A stretch of DNA of 32,213 nucleotides. Origin: Acidobacteriota bacterium (GTDB lineage Bacteria > Acidobacteriota > Thermoanaerobaculia > Multivoradales > SZUA-115). Location of the stretch: assembly GCA_003231035.1 (NCBI GenBank), contig QIHU01000370.1, forward strand, positions 1 to 32,213. The letters are read 5' to 3'. Shown one piece after another: positions 1 to 8,671 of the stretch (position 1 is its first letter; every line of letters starts with the position of its first letter). The notes beneath the pieces were generated by a model. The model was not told where the DNA came from, did not search any database, and saw only the letters and a list, made by a program, of their open reading frames with translations. The translations under genes were made by a program, and so were the position numbers.

Positions 1-46
1 GCAAAACGGGGAGGAAATCGTGCATCGGGATTTCAGGAGGGGTCAT
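1..46 (-). CDS. Possible 5' end of a divergent gene truncated by the left edge (reads MTPPEIPMHDFLPVL...)
   Basis: Open minus-strand frame from ATG at 46 to position 1; only 15 codons visible, no clear Shine-Dalgarno. Confidence 0.25.
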   Translation of the reverse strand, partial: MTPPEIPMHDFLPVL

Positions 47-120
47 TTCTTGGCGAGATTCTCGACTTTCTCCGAGGTGACTGGTACTGCTATTGGCTGC
101 GCCCCATCTATACTGCGCCG

Positions 121-1605
121 ATGGAACGCAGGGCCAAGATTGTCGCCACCCTCGGACCGGCCAGCTCCGAGCCCGAGATCCTCACCCAACTGATCAGCAC
201 TGGCCTCGACGTCGCTCGGTTGAATCTCTCGCACGGCAACCACGACAGCCACCGCTCGCTGATCAGGACCGTGCGCGCCTGCTCGCAATCCCTCGGTCGC
301 CACGTGCCGGTCGTCCTCGACTTGATGGGGCCCCGTTTTCGCCTCGGCCAGCTCGCGGCGTCGACCCAGCTCGACAATGGCAACGAACTCACCCTCGGCG
401 ACCGCGACGCCAAGGCCGACCTACCGGTCGACGGCACCGAGTTTCTCACCTATCTGCGCCAGGGCGAGCGCATCTTGATCGACAACGGCCTGGTCGAGCT
501 CCAAGTCATCGCCAAGCAAGGGCGCACCGTGCGGGCGCGGGTGATCGTGGGCGGGGTTGTATCCACCCGCAAAGGGATCAATCTGCCGGACACCGAGATT
601 CCATTCAGTATCTCTGCAAAGGACTACGCCGATATCGCTTTCGCCGTCACCGAGAAGGCCGACTACCTGGCCGTCAGCTACGTGGGTAGCGCCGACGACT
701 TGGCGGCGGTGCGCAAGGTGGTGCGCGACCACGACGGCAACATCCCGCTGATCGCCAAGCTCGAGCGCCGCGCCGCCATCGACAACATCCGGCGAATAGT
801 CCACGACTCCGACGCCGTGATGGTGGCGCGTGGCGACTTGGGGGTCGAGGTTCCAATCGACCATATTCCCGTACTGCAAAAGAAGATCATCGCCGAGGGT
901 CGGCGCACCGGCACGCCGGTAATCGTCGCCACCCAGATGCTCGAATCGATGATGATCCAGCCCCGCCCCACTCGCGCCGAAGCGACCGACGTCGCCAACG
1001 CCGTCTTCGACGGAACCGACGCCCTGATGCTCTCCGGCGAGACCGCCGCTGGCGCCTACCCGGTCAAGGTCGTGGAGACCATGGTGCGCATCATTGAACA
1101 AGCCGAAGCCTACGAACTGACCAGAAGCGGCAGTCGCTCCGGCCAAGGGCCCTCCGGGGTCCAACCGCTGGGAGCACCCAAAGCTCCCGCAACCCCTGAG
1201 CGATCGGGCGAGCGCAAGACCGCTAACCCACGCAGCGAGATTGCCGACGTTGTCTGTGCCAGCGCCGTCTACGCCGCCGACCAACTGGGCGTCGGCCGGA
1301 TCGTCGCTTTCAGCCAGGGTGGTTTCACCGCCCGATCGATCGCCCGCTATCGGCCGGCCTCACCGATTCTCGTTTTCACCACCGACGACGCCATGGCCCG
1401 CCAAGTCCAACTCATCTGGGGAGTGCGGCCATTGCGGATCGATGGCGAGGTGGCCACCCTCGAAGAGGTCATCAACCTGGTCGATGGACAACTTCGCAGG
1501 GCACGACTGGCCACCAGTGGCGAATCGATCGTCCTGCTGATGGGCGATCCCGTTGCCGCCCGTCCGCTGACCAACCTCATGCGCATTCATAGGATCGGCC
1601 GATGA
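121..1605 (+). CDS. pyk: Pyruvate kinase
   Basis: KIVATLGPAS, DVARLNLSHGN, LIAKLER, MVARGDLGVE, VIVATQMLESMM...PTRAEATDVANAVFDGTDALMLSGETAAGAYP motifs. Confidence 0.95.
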   Translation: MERRAKIVATLGPASSEPEILTQLISTGLDVARLNLSHGNHDSHRSLIRTVRACSQSLGRHVPVVLDLMGPRFRLGQLAASTQLDNGNELTLGDRDAKADLPVDGTEFLTYLRQGERILIDNGLVELQVIAKQGRTVRARVIVGGVVSTRKGINLPDTEIPFSISAKDYADIAFAVTEKADYLAVSYVGSADDLAAVRKVVRDHDGNIPLIAKLERRAAIDNIRRIVHDSDAVMVARGDLGVEVPIDHIPVLQKKIIAEGRRTGTPVIVATQMLESMMIQPRPTRAEATDVANAVFDGTDALMLSGETAAGAYPVKVVETMVRIIEQAEAYELTRSGSRSGQGPSGVQPLGAPKAPATPERSGERKTANPRSEIADVVCASAVYAADQLGVGRIVAFSQGGFTARSIARYRPASPILVFTTDDAMARQVQLIWGVRPLRIDGEVATLEEVINLVDGQLRRARLATSGESIVLLMGDPVAARPLTNLMRIHRIGR

Positions 1606-2342
1606 TTCCACTACGCGACCTCAACCCCACCGCGCGCAAACCGGTGGTCACTTGGGTCCTCCTCGGCCTCAATGTCGCCCTGTTCCTCTACGAGTTGAGC
1701 CTCGGCGAGCGACTGCAAGATTTCTTGCTATCAGCGGCCTTCATTCCCGGCCTCCATTTGCCGGGAGGCATGGATACCGGCATTCCGTTGGGGCTAGACA
1801 ACGCCCTGCTGTCGATGTTTCTGCACGGTGGTTTCATGCACTTGGCGGGCAACATGCTCTTCTTGTGGATCTTCGGCGACAACATCGAAGACCGCCTGGG
1901 TCGACTGCGCTTCATCCTCTTCTACCTACTCTGCGGCTTCGCTGCCTCCTACGCGCAGGCACTGGTGGACCCACAATCGAACATTCCCTTGATCGGCGCT
2001 AGCGGCGCCATCTCCGGCGTACTGGGCGGCTACCTGCTGCTCTACCCCAGGGCGCGGATCGAGACTTTGCTCATCCTCGGCTTCTTCTTTCAGCGCTTGC
2101 GCGTCCCGGCACTGGTCTTCCTACCGGTTTGGTTCTTGATGCAGCTCTTGCCCGGATTGATGGCGCTGGGCCAGAGTTCCGGCCAGGGCGGGGTCGCCTG
2201 GTTCGCCCACATCGGCGGCTTCGTGGCCGGCCCTCTGCTGGTCTGGCTATTCGGTGGCCTGCGCAAGCCACCGTCTCGTTCGCCCACTCTGCCGCCTTTT
2301 GGCCGGAGCGGTCCTCCATCGAGACCGAGTCTCTATCATTGA
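1602..2342 (+). CDS. Rhomboid family intramembrane serine protease
   Basis: Multiple hydrophobic segments, HGGFMHLAGNMLFLWIFGDNIED, catalytic GASGAISG, and C-terminal AHIGGFVAG; ATGA overlap with pyk stop. Confidence 0.93.
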   Translation: MIPLRDLNPTARKPVVTWVLLGLNVALFLYELSLGERLQDFLLSAAFIPGLHLPGGMDTGIPLGLDNALLSMFLHGGFMHLAGNMLFLWIFGDNIEDRLGRLRFILFYLLCGFAASYAQALVDPQSNIPLIGASGAISGVLGGYLLLYPRARIETLLILGFFFQRLRVPALVFLPVWFLMQLLPGLMALGQSSGQGGVAWFAHIGGFVAGPLLVWLFGGLRKPPSRSPTLPPFGRSGPPSRPSLYH

Positions 2343-3916
2343 AGCCTCTGGACCGAGGTCGACGTCGTGGGCTGCGGCGCGCGCTGTGGTTCTTAGCCGC
2401 CCTAGCGGTTCTCGCCGCGGTGGACGGGTTTTTAATCGAGCCGCGGCTGCTGATGGTGCGCCGACACCTGAACCTCGACCTCATCGCCGATCCCTACCGC
2501 CTCGTCCATCTCTCCGACCTTCACGTTCGCGGCGAGACTCCGGCGCTGCGCAAGCTGGTCGCTGGAGTGGCACGGGCCAAGCCCGACCTCATCGTGATCA
2601 CCGGCGACCTGGTTTCAGGCGGCGACACCCTAGCTCTTCAACATCCCAGCCTGCGGGCGGCCGCCGCGACGATCCGCCAGCTACGTCGTGTCGCGCCAGT
2701 CGTCGGCGTGCAGGGCCACAGCGAGTTCCTCGGCCCCGTGGTCAGCTACTTGGGCGACGCCGGCATCGACTGGTTGTTCAATGAGGGACGCTACTTCGGG
2801 CTCCCAACGGACGATCAAACCGATGGCGGATTCCTACTCCTCGGCCTCACCCAGCAGGTCGGCCGCGATCTCTTCCCGCCGCGGCCTCTCGACCGTTTCG
2901 CCCCACTCAAGGTCGACGGCCAAACAGTGTGGGGCCGTGCGACATCGAGCGAGAAGAACCTCTACTTTCACTACGACCCGCCTACTTCTGGGCTAGCGGC
3001 CGCCTCCGGACTCGCCGACAACGGTGGACCCTTGTCGTGGAGCGGCTATGAGTTGACCTGCGAGGTACGAATCGACGAAGAGCAGGCGGAGGTCGGCATC
3101 GGCGTGCATAGCCGCTATCCGCTGGGCGAGGATCGGATGCTGCGACTGCGGCGCCCCGGGGGCCGTTTCACCCGCAACGCCCCCTTCTTGATCCTGCCCC
3201 ACGGCACGGCGGGAACGGCCGGGCAGTTCAACACCGGAGTGATCCCGGAGGTCGGCCGCTGGTACCGGCTTCGTCTGCGCACCGAGGTCGAACCGGGCGT
3301 CGTTGTGCTGCGCGCGCGCGTTTGGCCGAGCGAGGAGCCCGAACCCACCGAGTGGCAGGCTTGGTTCGAGGATCGCACTTCTCGGCGCGTCGAGGCTGGG
3401 ACCGTCGGGCTGTGGACCCGCGACGGCGGCGGTGCCTTCCGCAACCTGGAGGTGCGCTCGACTTCCGGGGCACTCCTGCTCAGTGAAGGACTGGCCACCT
3501 CACGACGACCCGCGGGCTGGCGGGACGGGACGCGCTCCACTCGCCTCGCCATGGCACTGGCCCGCTCTCCCCAGCTCCCCGCGCGCGTTGCCGCCAAAAC
3601 CCCGCGCCACCTACCCCGGGTCCTCCTCTCCCACGTCCCCTCAGTCGCCCCGGAGGCAGCCCAGCGGGGCATCGAGGTCGTACTGAGCGGCCACACCCAC
3701 GGCGGTCAAGTGCGCCTCCCTGGGCTGGCGCTCGTCACCCGCTCGTCCCTGGGCACACACTACGACCGGGGCCTCTTCCATTTCGCTTCCCCCAACGCCC
3801 AAGGCTGGACCCGCCTATACATCAATCCGGGGGTGGGCACCTCGCTGTTGCCGGTCCGTTTCCTCTGCCCGCCGTCCTACACGGTGATCGAGTTGGGTCG
3901 GCGCCTGAAGCTCTGA
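2339..3916 (+). CDS. Calcineurin-like metallophosphoesterase with N-terminal TM segment and inserted ConA/LamG-like domain
   Basis: VHLSDLHVRG, VITGDLVSGGD, LLSHVPSV, VLSGHTHGGQVRLPG motifs; likely TTG start at 2339 overlapping the rhomboid stop (TTGA); the ORF track start at 2129 lies inside the rhomboid gene. Confidence 0.88.
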   Translation: MKPLDRGRRRGLRRALWFLAALAVLAAVDGFLIEPRLLMVRRHLNLDLIADPYRLVHLSDLHVRGETPALRKLVAGVARAKPDLIVITGDLVSGGDTLALQHPSLRAAAATIRQLRRVAPVVGVQGHSEFLGPVVSYLGDAGIDWLFNEGRYFGLPTDDQTDGGFLLLGLTQQVGRDLFPPRPLDRFAPLKVDGQTVWGRATSSEKNLYFHYDPPTSGLAAASGLADNGGPLSWSGYELTCEVRIDEEQAEVGIGVHSRYPLGEDRMLRLRRPGGRFTRNAPFLILPHGTAGTAGQFNTGVIPEVGRWYRLRLRTEVEPGVVVLRARVWPSEEPEPTEWQAWFEDRTSRRVEAGTVGLWTRDGGGAFRNLEVRSTSGALLLSEGLATSRRPAGWRDGTRSTRLAMALARSPQLPARVAAKTPRHLPRVLLSHVPSVAPEAAQRGIEVVLSGHTHGGQVRLPGLALVTRSSLGTHYDRGLFHFASPNAQGWTRLYINPGVGTSLLPVRFLCPPSYTVIELGRRLKL

Positions 3917-4005
3917 AGCTGTCCACGACGGTTCGTCCGATCCTGCTCAGGAAACGGTTGCGATTCACTCGGAGGTGTCACCGAATTCGGATCCGTCGCT
4001 GAAGA

Positions 4006-4332
4006 TCAGCAACAACCGCAAGCCATTGCGAGCGACCGGCAGACCGCGCGCATCTTCTCGGGAGCCACCGTGCCGACGAAACCGCGTAACTGAGCCTGCC
4101 GCACCGTGAAGAGATTGCATAGATTGACGCAGGAATCCTGCTTCAGCCCCTCCGCGACGCCGATCCCGACTTCAGTGGGCGATCCGCGAAGCGTCGATGT
4201 GACAGCCGCGACTGTCACCGTGTGCAGCAATGGGATCAGAGCCGGACGACTCAGAATCAAGACCGGACGCTTCTTGTCCGGCCGCGGCAGATCGAGCAGC
4301 CAAATTTCTCCTCGATTCACCCTTCCGGCCAT
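4006..4332 (-). CDS. mazF: MazF/PemK-type endoribonuclease toxin
   Basis: VNRGEIWLLDLPRPDKKRPVLILSR and downstream VTSTLRG...CVNLCNLFTVRQAQLRGFVGTV match the MazF/PemK family; overlaps the small upstream gene by 16 nt. Confidence 0.87.
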   Translation of the reverse strand: MAGRVNRGEIWLLDLPRPDKKRPVLILSRPALIPLLHTVTVAAVTSTLRGSPTEVGIGVAEGLKQDSCVNLCNLFTVRQAQLRGFVGTVAPEKMRAVCRSLAMACGCC

Positions 4333-4559
4333 GGCTGACCATCGATCAACGGCTCGATCTCGCCGAGCAGAGAATCCGCCTCACCCGCGTAGGCTTGCGC
4401 CATACGCGCATCGTTCTCCCTTCGTTCCTTGGCTGCCAGGTAGAGCCGAACCGCTGTGCGGATGAATGCCGACCGCCCACTTTCTTTGACTTCTGGATCC
4501 GCATCGAGCTCGCGAAGAAGAGTGGTGTCGATCGAGACCTGAACCGCTTTGGATGGCAT
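4317..4559 (-). CDS. Ribbon-helix-helix antitoxin of the MazE type
   Basis: MPSKAVQVSIDTTLLRELDADPEVKESGRSAFIRTAVRLYLAAKERR resembles an RHH fold; 80 aa, directly upstream of and overlapping mazF. The longer 256-aa ORF in the track extends into the RND gene. Confidence 0.85.
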   Translation of the reverse strand: MPSKAVQVSIDTTLLRELDADPEVKESGRSAFIRTAVRLYLAAKERRENDARMAQAYAGEADSLLGEIEPLIDGQPWPEG

Positions 4560-4578
4560 GTGGAGATAATACCACATG
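4557..4578. promoter_or_regulatory. Inverted repeat CATGTGG-N8-CCACATG over the antitoxin start codon; candidate autoregulatory operator
   Basis: Perfect 7-bp arms; on the minus strand the spacer contains TATTAT preceded by TGG (extended -10-like), 6 nt before the ATG. Confidence 0.55.
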
Positions 4579-4657
4579 ATCTTGTTGGCTAGACGGAGTG
4601 GTCCAGCGGCGCTCACCTTGGGGTCGAGGTCGGCGCCTAGCTGTCCGTGGCCGAAGG

Positions 4658-7243
4658 CTAGGGAAGGTCTAGCCGACGCCGGACCCGCAGACTCAGATAG
4701 GCGGGCAGCATCGTGATCGCCACCAAAGCGGTCAGGGCGGCGCCCAGAACGGCCACGTAGCCGGTGGTGCGCAAGCCGGGATAGTGGGAGAGCGACATCG
4801 AGCCAAAACCGACCATGGTGGACAGGGCGGCGACCACGATGGCGTTGCCCGTCTGCCGGAGGCCGTCCCGAACCTGGTCGGCGGTGCTCCGCCGCACTTC
4901 GTAGTAGCGGTGCACCATGTGCAGCCCGTAGTCGACACCGATACCGATAATCATGGTGGTGACGAAGATGTTCATGAAGTTCATCGAGATTCCCAGGAGG
5001 ACCATCCCGCCGAGCATCCAGATCACCCCGACCGCCAACGGCACCAGGGCCAGAATGGCCGCGCGCAGACTTCTGAAATCGAGCCAAAGGAGCAGAGCGA
5101 CCACGAATGTGCCCAGGAGGGCCGCGATCCAGGCGTCGCGTCGTATCCGGTTGCGCATTCGTTCGTTGACCAAGTTGGCGCCGGTGAGCATCACCTCGTC
5201 TCCTAGATCTTCCGCCAGATCGAGCACCTCCTGAGGCGCCTGGCGGCGGTAAACCTCGGGCGGCGGGTAGAGATAGATGACGCTCTTCCAGCCCGACTCC
5301 AGCGGCAGGAGCGCCCGGTCGAGGAGCTGGCGCACTTGCCGATTGCCGCCGAAATCTTCCACCCGCACCGGTTGCCGAGCCGCCAACGCTTTGTCGAGCA
5401 GATCGAGGCCGCCGCTGAAGGGCTCCACCCGTCGATTGAGCGCCGCTAGCGCCTGAGCGAAGCGAGATCGGATGCGCTCCATGTCAAAACGGCCGTCCTC
5501 GCGCCCGGCGCGCAGCCATTCGAGCGCCTCGCGCTGGGCGGAGGGAGCGGGCACGAACTTGGTGACGCTGCTCACTCCCTTCATCACCCCGGCCTCGACC
5601 AAAGCCTGCGCCCGTTGGGTGATCTCGGCGGTGCGCTCCAACAGCGGTTCGATTTCCTCCCCTTGGAGCACCAGCATCATGAAGTCGAAATCGGAGTCGA
5701 ACGACTCGGCCACCTCCTGTTCCACTTCGACACCGGCGTTGCCCGCCGGCCGCATCGAGCGCCAGTTGTCCTCAAAGCGCAACTCTCCCAACAAGGTCCC
5801 AGCACCGACGGTGACCAGCAAACCGAGCCCCAGCACCGTTTTGGGGTAGCGCATACACAGATCGATCATCCACTCGGAACCAAAACTGTGCAGGTAGAGC
5901 CGGGGCGCCTTGCGGCGGCGGCGCGAGTGATTCTCGCTCCAGGCGAGCATCGCCGGCAGCAAGAGTAGGACCGCCGCCATGCACAGCAAGATGCCCGTGC
6001 CGGTGAGTATGCCCATCTGGCGAAGGCCGCGAAAATCGGTAAAGGCGAAGGCGTAGAAGGTCGCCGCGGTGGTGACCGCCCCCACCACCACCGCCCGGCC
6101 CGAAGTGCCCATGGTCTTGGCCAGCGCCCGCTCAAACCCAGCACCGGCGTTGCGCTCTTCGACGAAGCGACCATAAAAAACAATAATAAAGTCGATCCCC
6201 AACCCGATCAACAGCGCCGCCGTGCCACTGGTGGCCGTACTCAGCGTACCGAAAGCCACCGCCGAGAAGCCGAAGGTAAGCACCAACCCTGAAGCCAGTG
6301 GAATAAAGGCGTAGGTCAGCGGCCCAAGACGGCGAAAAGCGATCAAGAAGAGCAGCAGCACTAAGGCCATCGAACTCAGCATGTTGACCGTCATGTCCCC
6401 TTGAATCGCCGAGGCGTCGATCAGCGCCGTAACGTAAGGACCTCCGCTTCGCGTCGTGGGCGGCAGCGGACGGGAGGAACCGGAAGGGCCGGCGATCTCC
6501 TCCCACTCGGCCAGGGTCGCATCGATCGCCGCCTGCGTCGCCCCCACCAGCTCACGGTCGAAGGCGATGTTCTGTGGCGCTTTGGTCGGCTTGACCAGGA
6601 GCAACAGCACTTGGCGATCCTTGGAGAGGAAGTAACCACTGCTCCAGTCGATGGCGAGACCACCGCGCCCCACGCTCAGCCCTCCACTCAAAATCTCCGC
6701 GATGCCCAAGGGATCGAGCTTCACCAGATCTTTCATCGCCAGAGCCTGCGGCGTGGTGAGCAATCGCTTGAGTTCCTGGGCGCGACGATCGATCCCCTCG
6801 TCGCTCAGCCGCTCGGCCAACGTAGCCCGGCCGTCCTCGTCGAGAAACAGCAAGGCATAGGGAAAGAAGGTCTCCACCAACTCGATCGGATCGCCGATCC
6901 GATAGTCGACGGTGTTGATTTGTTCGATACCTTCAAGCCGCGCCCCCAACCGATCGACGAAACTCTCATAGGGAGCGATCATCGCTCCCTCGGGTACGCG
7001 AACGGTGATCATCAGGTAGTCGAAGGTTCCGAAATCCTTCAACGTATCCATGTAGGCGTTGATCACCGGATCCTTGCGCGGCAGCAGGTTCAAGACATCG
7101 GTATCGAAGCGCAGCCGCGAGGCGAGGCCAAGCGCCACCAGCAAAAGAAGAGCGAAACCGACAAAGACCGCGCGGTAGTGGTGTTGGGCCCACAACGCCA
7201 AGCGCTGCAAGGGGCCCGATGTAGCTTCAGTGGAGCTACTCAT
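4658..7243 (-). CDS. RND superfamily exporter (MMPL-type)
   Basis: About 860 aa with two halves of hydrophobic segments, LIGLGIDFIIVFYGRF and IIGIGVDYGLHMVHRYYE repeats typical of MMPL/RND permeases; ATGA overlap with pgsA stop. Confidence 0.9.
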   Translation of the reverse strand: MSSSTEATSGPLQRLALWAQHHYRAVFVGFALLLLVALGLASRLRFDTDVLNLLPRKDPVINAYMDTLKDFGTFDYLMITVRVPEGAMIAPYESFVDRLGARLEGIEQINTVDYRIGDPIELVETFFPYALLFLDEDGRATLAERLSDEGIDRRAQELKRLLTTPQALAMKDLVKLDPLGIAEILSGGLSVGRGGLAIDWSSGYFLSKDRQVLLLLVKPTKAPQNIAFDRELVGATQAAIDATLAEWEEIAGPSGSSRPLPPTTRSGGPYVTALIDASAIQGDMTVNMLSSMALVLLLFLIAFRRLGPLTYAFIPLASGLVLTFGFSAVAFGTLSTATSGTAALLIGLGIDFIIVFYGRFVEERNAGAGFERALAKTMGTSGRAVVVGAVTTAATFYAFAFTDFRGLRQMGILTGTGILLCMAAVLLLLPAMLAWSENHSRRRRKAPRLYLHSFGSEWMIDLCMRYPKTVLGLGLLVTVGAGTLLGELRFEDNWRSMRPAGNAGVEVEQEVAESFDSDFDFMMLVLQGEEIEPLLERTAEITQRAQALVEAGVMKGVSSVTKFVPAPSAQREALEWLRAGREDGRFDMERIRSRFAQALAALNRRVEPFSGGLDLLDKALAARQPVRVEDFGGNRQVRQLLDRALLPLESGWKSVIYLYPPPEVYRRQAPQEVLDLAEDLGDEVMLTGANLVNERMRNRIRRDAWIAALLGTFVVALLLWLDFRSLRAAILALVPLAVGVIWMLGGMVLLGISMNFMNIFVTTMIIGIGVDYGLHMVHRYYEVRRSTADQVRDGLRQTGNAIVVAALSTMVGFGSMSLSHYPGLRTTGYVAVLGAALTALVAITMLPAYLSLRVRRRLDLP

Positions 7244-7809
7244 TCCTCGCTCGCCGGTGCTTCTTTGTTGCCGTAGAGCACCCAACGGCCGAAACGCACG
7301 AAGTACTCGGCTCCCGAGTAGAGACTTACCGCCAGCGCCAGCCACAGCGAGGCGATCGCCAGCTCACTGAAGCTATCCAACTTTTCGTAGACGATAAGGA
7401 GTGAGATCGCAACGACCTGCACCACCGTCTTGACCTTACCCGAAGCCGCCGCCGGAATGACGATACCTTCCGCCGCCGCGAAGCTGCGCAAGGCGGTCAC
7501 CGCGAACTCACGGGCGACGATCGCCGCCACGATCCAGGCCGGAACGACGTCGGGAATCATCTCCACCAACGATATGAACGCGGCGGAAGTCAGAATCTTG
7601 TCGGCCGCCGGATCGAGCAGTTTGCCCAGCCGCGTTTCCTCCTGGCGTCGCCGGGCCAGAAAGCCGTCCAGGAAATCGGTCAGTGCCGCGACCAGGAAGA
7701 CGGCCAAGCCGAGGAACTCCTTACCCGGTGTCTTGGTCAACAAAACCGCGACCAACAGGGGCACCAGCAGGATACGGAACAGCGATAGGAGGTTTGGAAT
7801 ATTGAGCAT
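7240..7809 (-). CDS. pgsA: CDP-diacylglycerol--glycerol-3-phosphate 3-phosphatidyltransferase
   Basis: MLNIPNLLSLFRILLVPLLV and CDP-alcohol phosphatidyltransferase signature DGFLARRRQEETRLGKLLDPAADK; alternative TTG start at 7854. Confidence 0.92.
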   Translation of the reverse strand: MLNIPNLLSLFRILLVPLLVAVLLTKTPGKEFLGLAVFLVAALTDFLDGFLARRRQEETRLGKLLDPAADKILTSAAFISLVEMIPDVVPAWIVAAIVAREFAVTALRSFAAAEGIVIPAAASGKVKTVVQVVAISLLIVYEKLDSFSELAIASLWLALAVSLYSGAEYFVRFGRWVLYGNKEAPASEE

Positions 7810-7923
7810 CGGTCGAGGGGTCAGGGACAAGGGAAGGGTGCTATTCGACGCCAAAGATAGCGCTTTGGGCGACGAATGGCCACCGCCGATTGCGCAAGAC
7901 AGGAAGCGGTGGGTTGCTTTGCT

Positions 7924-8631
7924 CTACGGAGGGTCCGTGGTCAGAACCAATCGACCGTTCTTGCGCACCCAAACTGGCGTGTGGCCTGCCGGCGGAGCCG
8001 GTGAGCCCACAACGGTGGTTGGGATGGACACCTCGCGCCCCGAGTAGAGCTGCATCACCCGGCGCACGTACTCGCGGGTCTCCCGGTAGGGCGGGATGCC
8101 GTGGTATCGCTCAACCGCCGACGGCCCGGCGTTGTAGGCCGCCAGCCCCAACTCAATGCGACCGTCGAATCGATCGATTAGCTGGCGTAGGTAGGATGTT
8201 CCGCCGCGCACGTTCTGCTCGGCATCGTAGGGGTCCGAGACGTGCAGCTCGCGCGCCGTGGCCGGCATGAGCTGCATCAGCCCCATCGCCCCTTTGACCG
8301 ACAGGGCCCGCACGTTAAATCCCGACTCCGTCTGGATGAGGGCCCGCACCAACCTCGGTTCTAGCTGGTGCGCCTGGGCGTGACGATCGATCATCGCGCC
8401 CAACTCGGCTCGCGGGATCTTCACCAAGGTCGTCGCGTGGCGCCGTCCGCGCTGCGTTTCATTCTCGTTGTGGATCACCTTGAGGCCATCCGCCCTGGTG
8501 CGGACCTCCACCTTCGCCACCGCCGGCTGCGGCAAGACCGCGCAGAGCAGCACTAGGCCGACACAGGAACGGAACCAGCCACGAGACCAACGCGGGCAGC
8601 CTCGGCGAGGCGCTGAGGGGAGAAATTGCAT
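7924..8631 (-). CDS. Lytic transglycosylase (SLT domain), probably exported
   Basis: N-terminal signal-like sequence; ALIQTESGFNVRALSVKGAMGLMQLMPATA...YDAEQNVRGGTSYLRQL...LAAYNAGPSAVERY. Confidence 0.92.
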   Translation of the reverse strand: MQFLPSAPRRGCPRWSRGWFRSCVGLVLLCAVLPQPAVAKVEVRTRADGLKVIHNENETQRGRRHATTLVKIPRAELGAMIDRHAQAHQLEPRLVRALIQTESGFNVRALSVKGAMGLMQLMPATARELHVSDPYDAEQNVRGGTSYLRQLIDRFDGRIELGLAAYNAGPSAVERYHGIPPYRETREYVRRVMQLYSGREVSIPTTVVGSPAPPAGHTPVWVRKNGRLVLTTDPP

Positions 8632-8671
8632 AACGAGCTTGGAGATTTTACTACAAGGCCAGCCGGTGAGC

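Noticed and set aside
2129-2338. N-terminal extension of the phosphoesterase ORF
   Set aside because: Lies entirely within the rhomboid gene; TTG at 2339 overlapping the rhomboid stop is the better start.
3983-3994. Adjacent EcoRI and BamHI sites (GAATTCGGATCC), as in a cloning polylinker
   Set aside because: No other vector-like sequence around; most simply a coincidence in an intergenic region.
4560-5087. N-terminal part of the 256-aa ORF ending in the antitoxin
   Set aside because: Overlaps the RND gene in another frame; only the last 80 aa resemble an antitoxin.
7880-7912. Inverted repeat CCACCGC-N19-GCGGTGG downstream of the lytic transglycosylase
   Set aside because: Long spacer and no T-tract; too weak to call a terminator.
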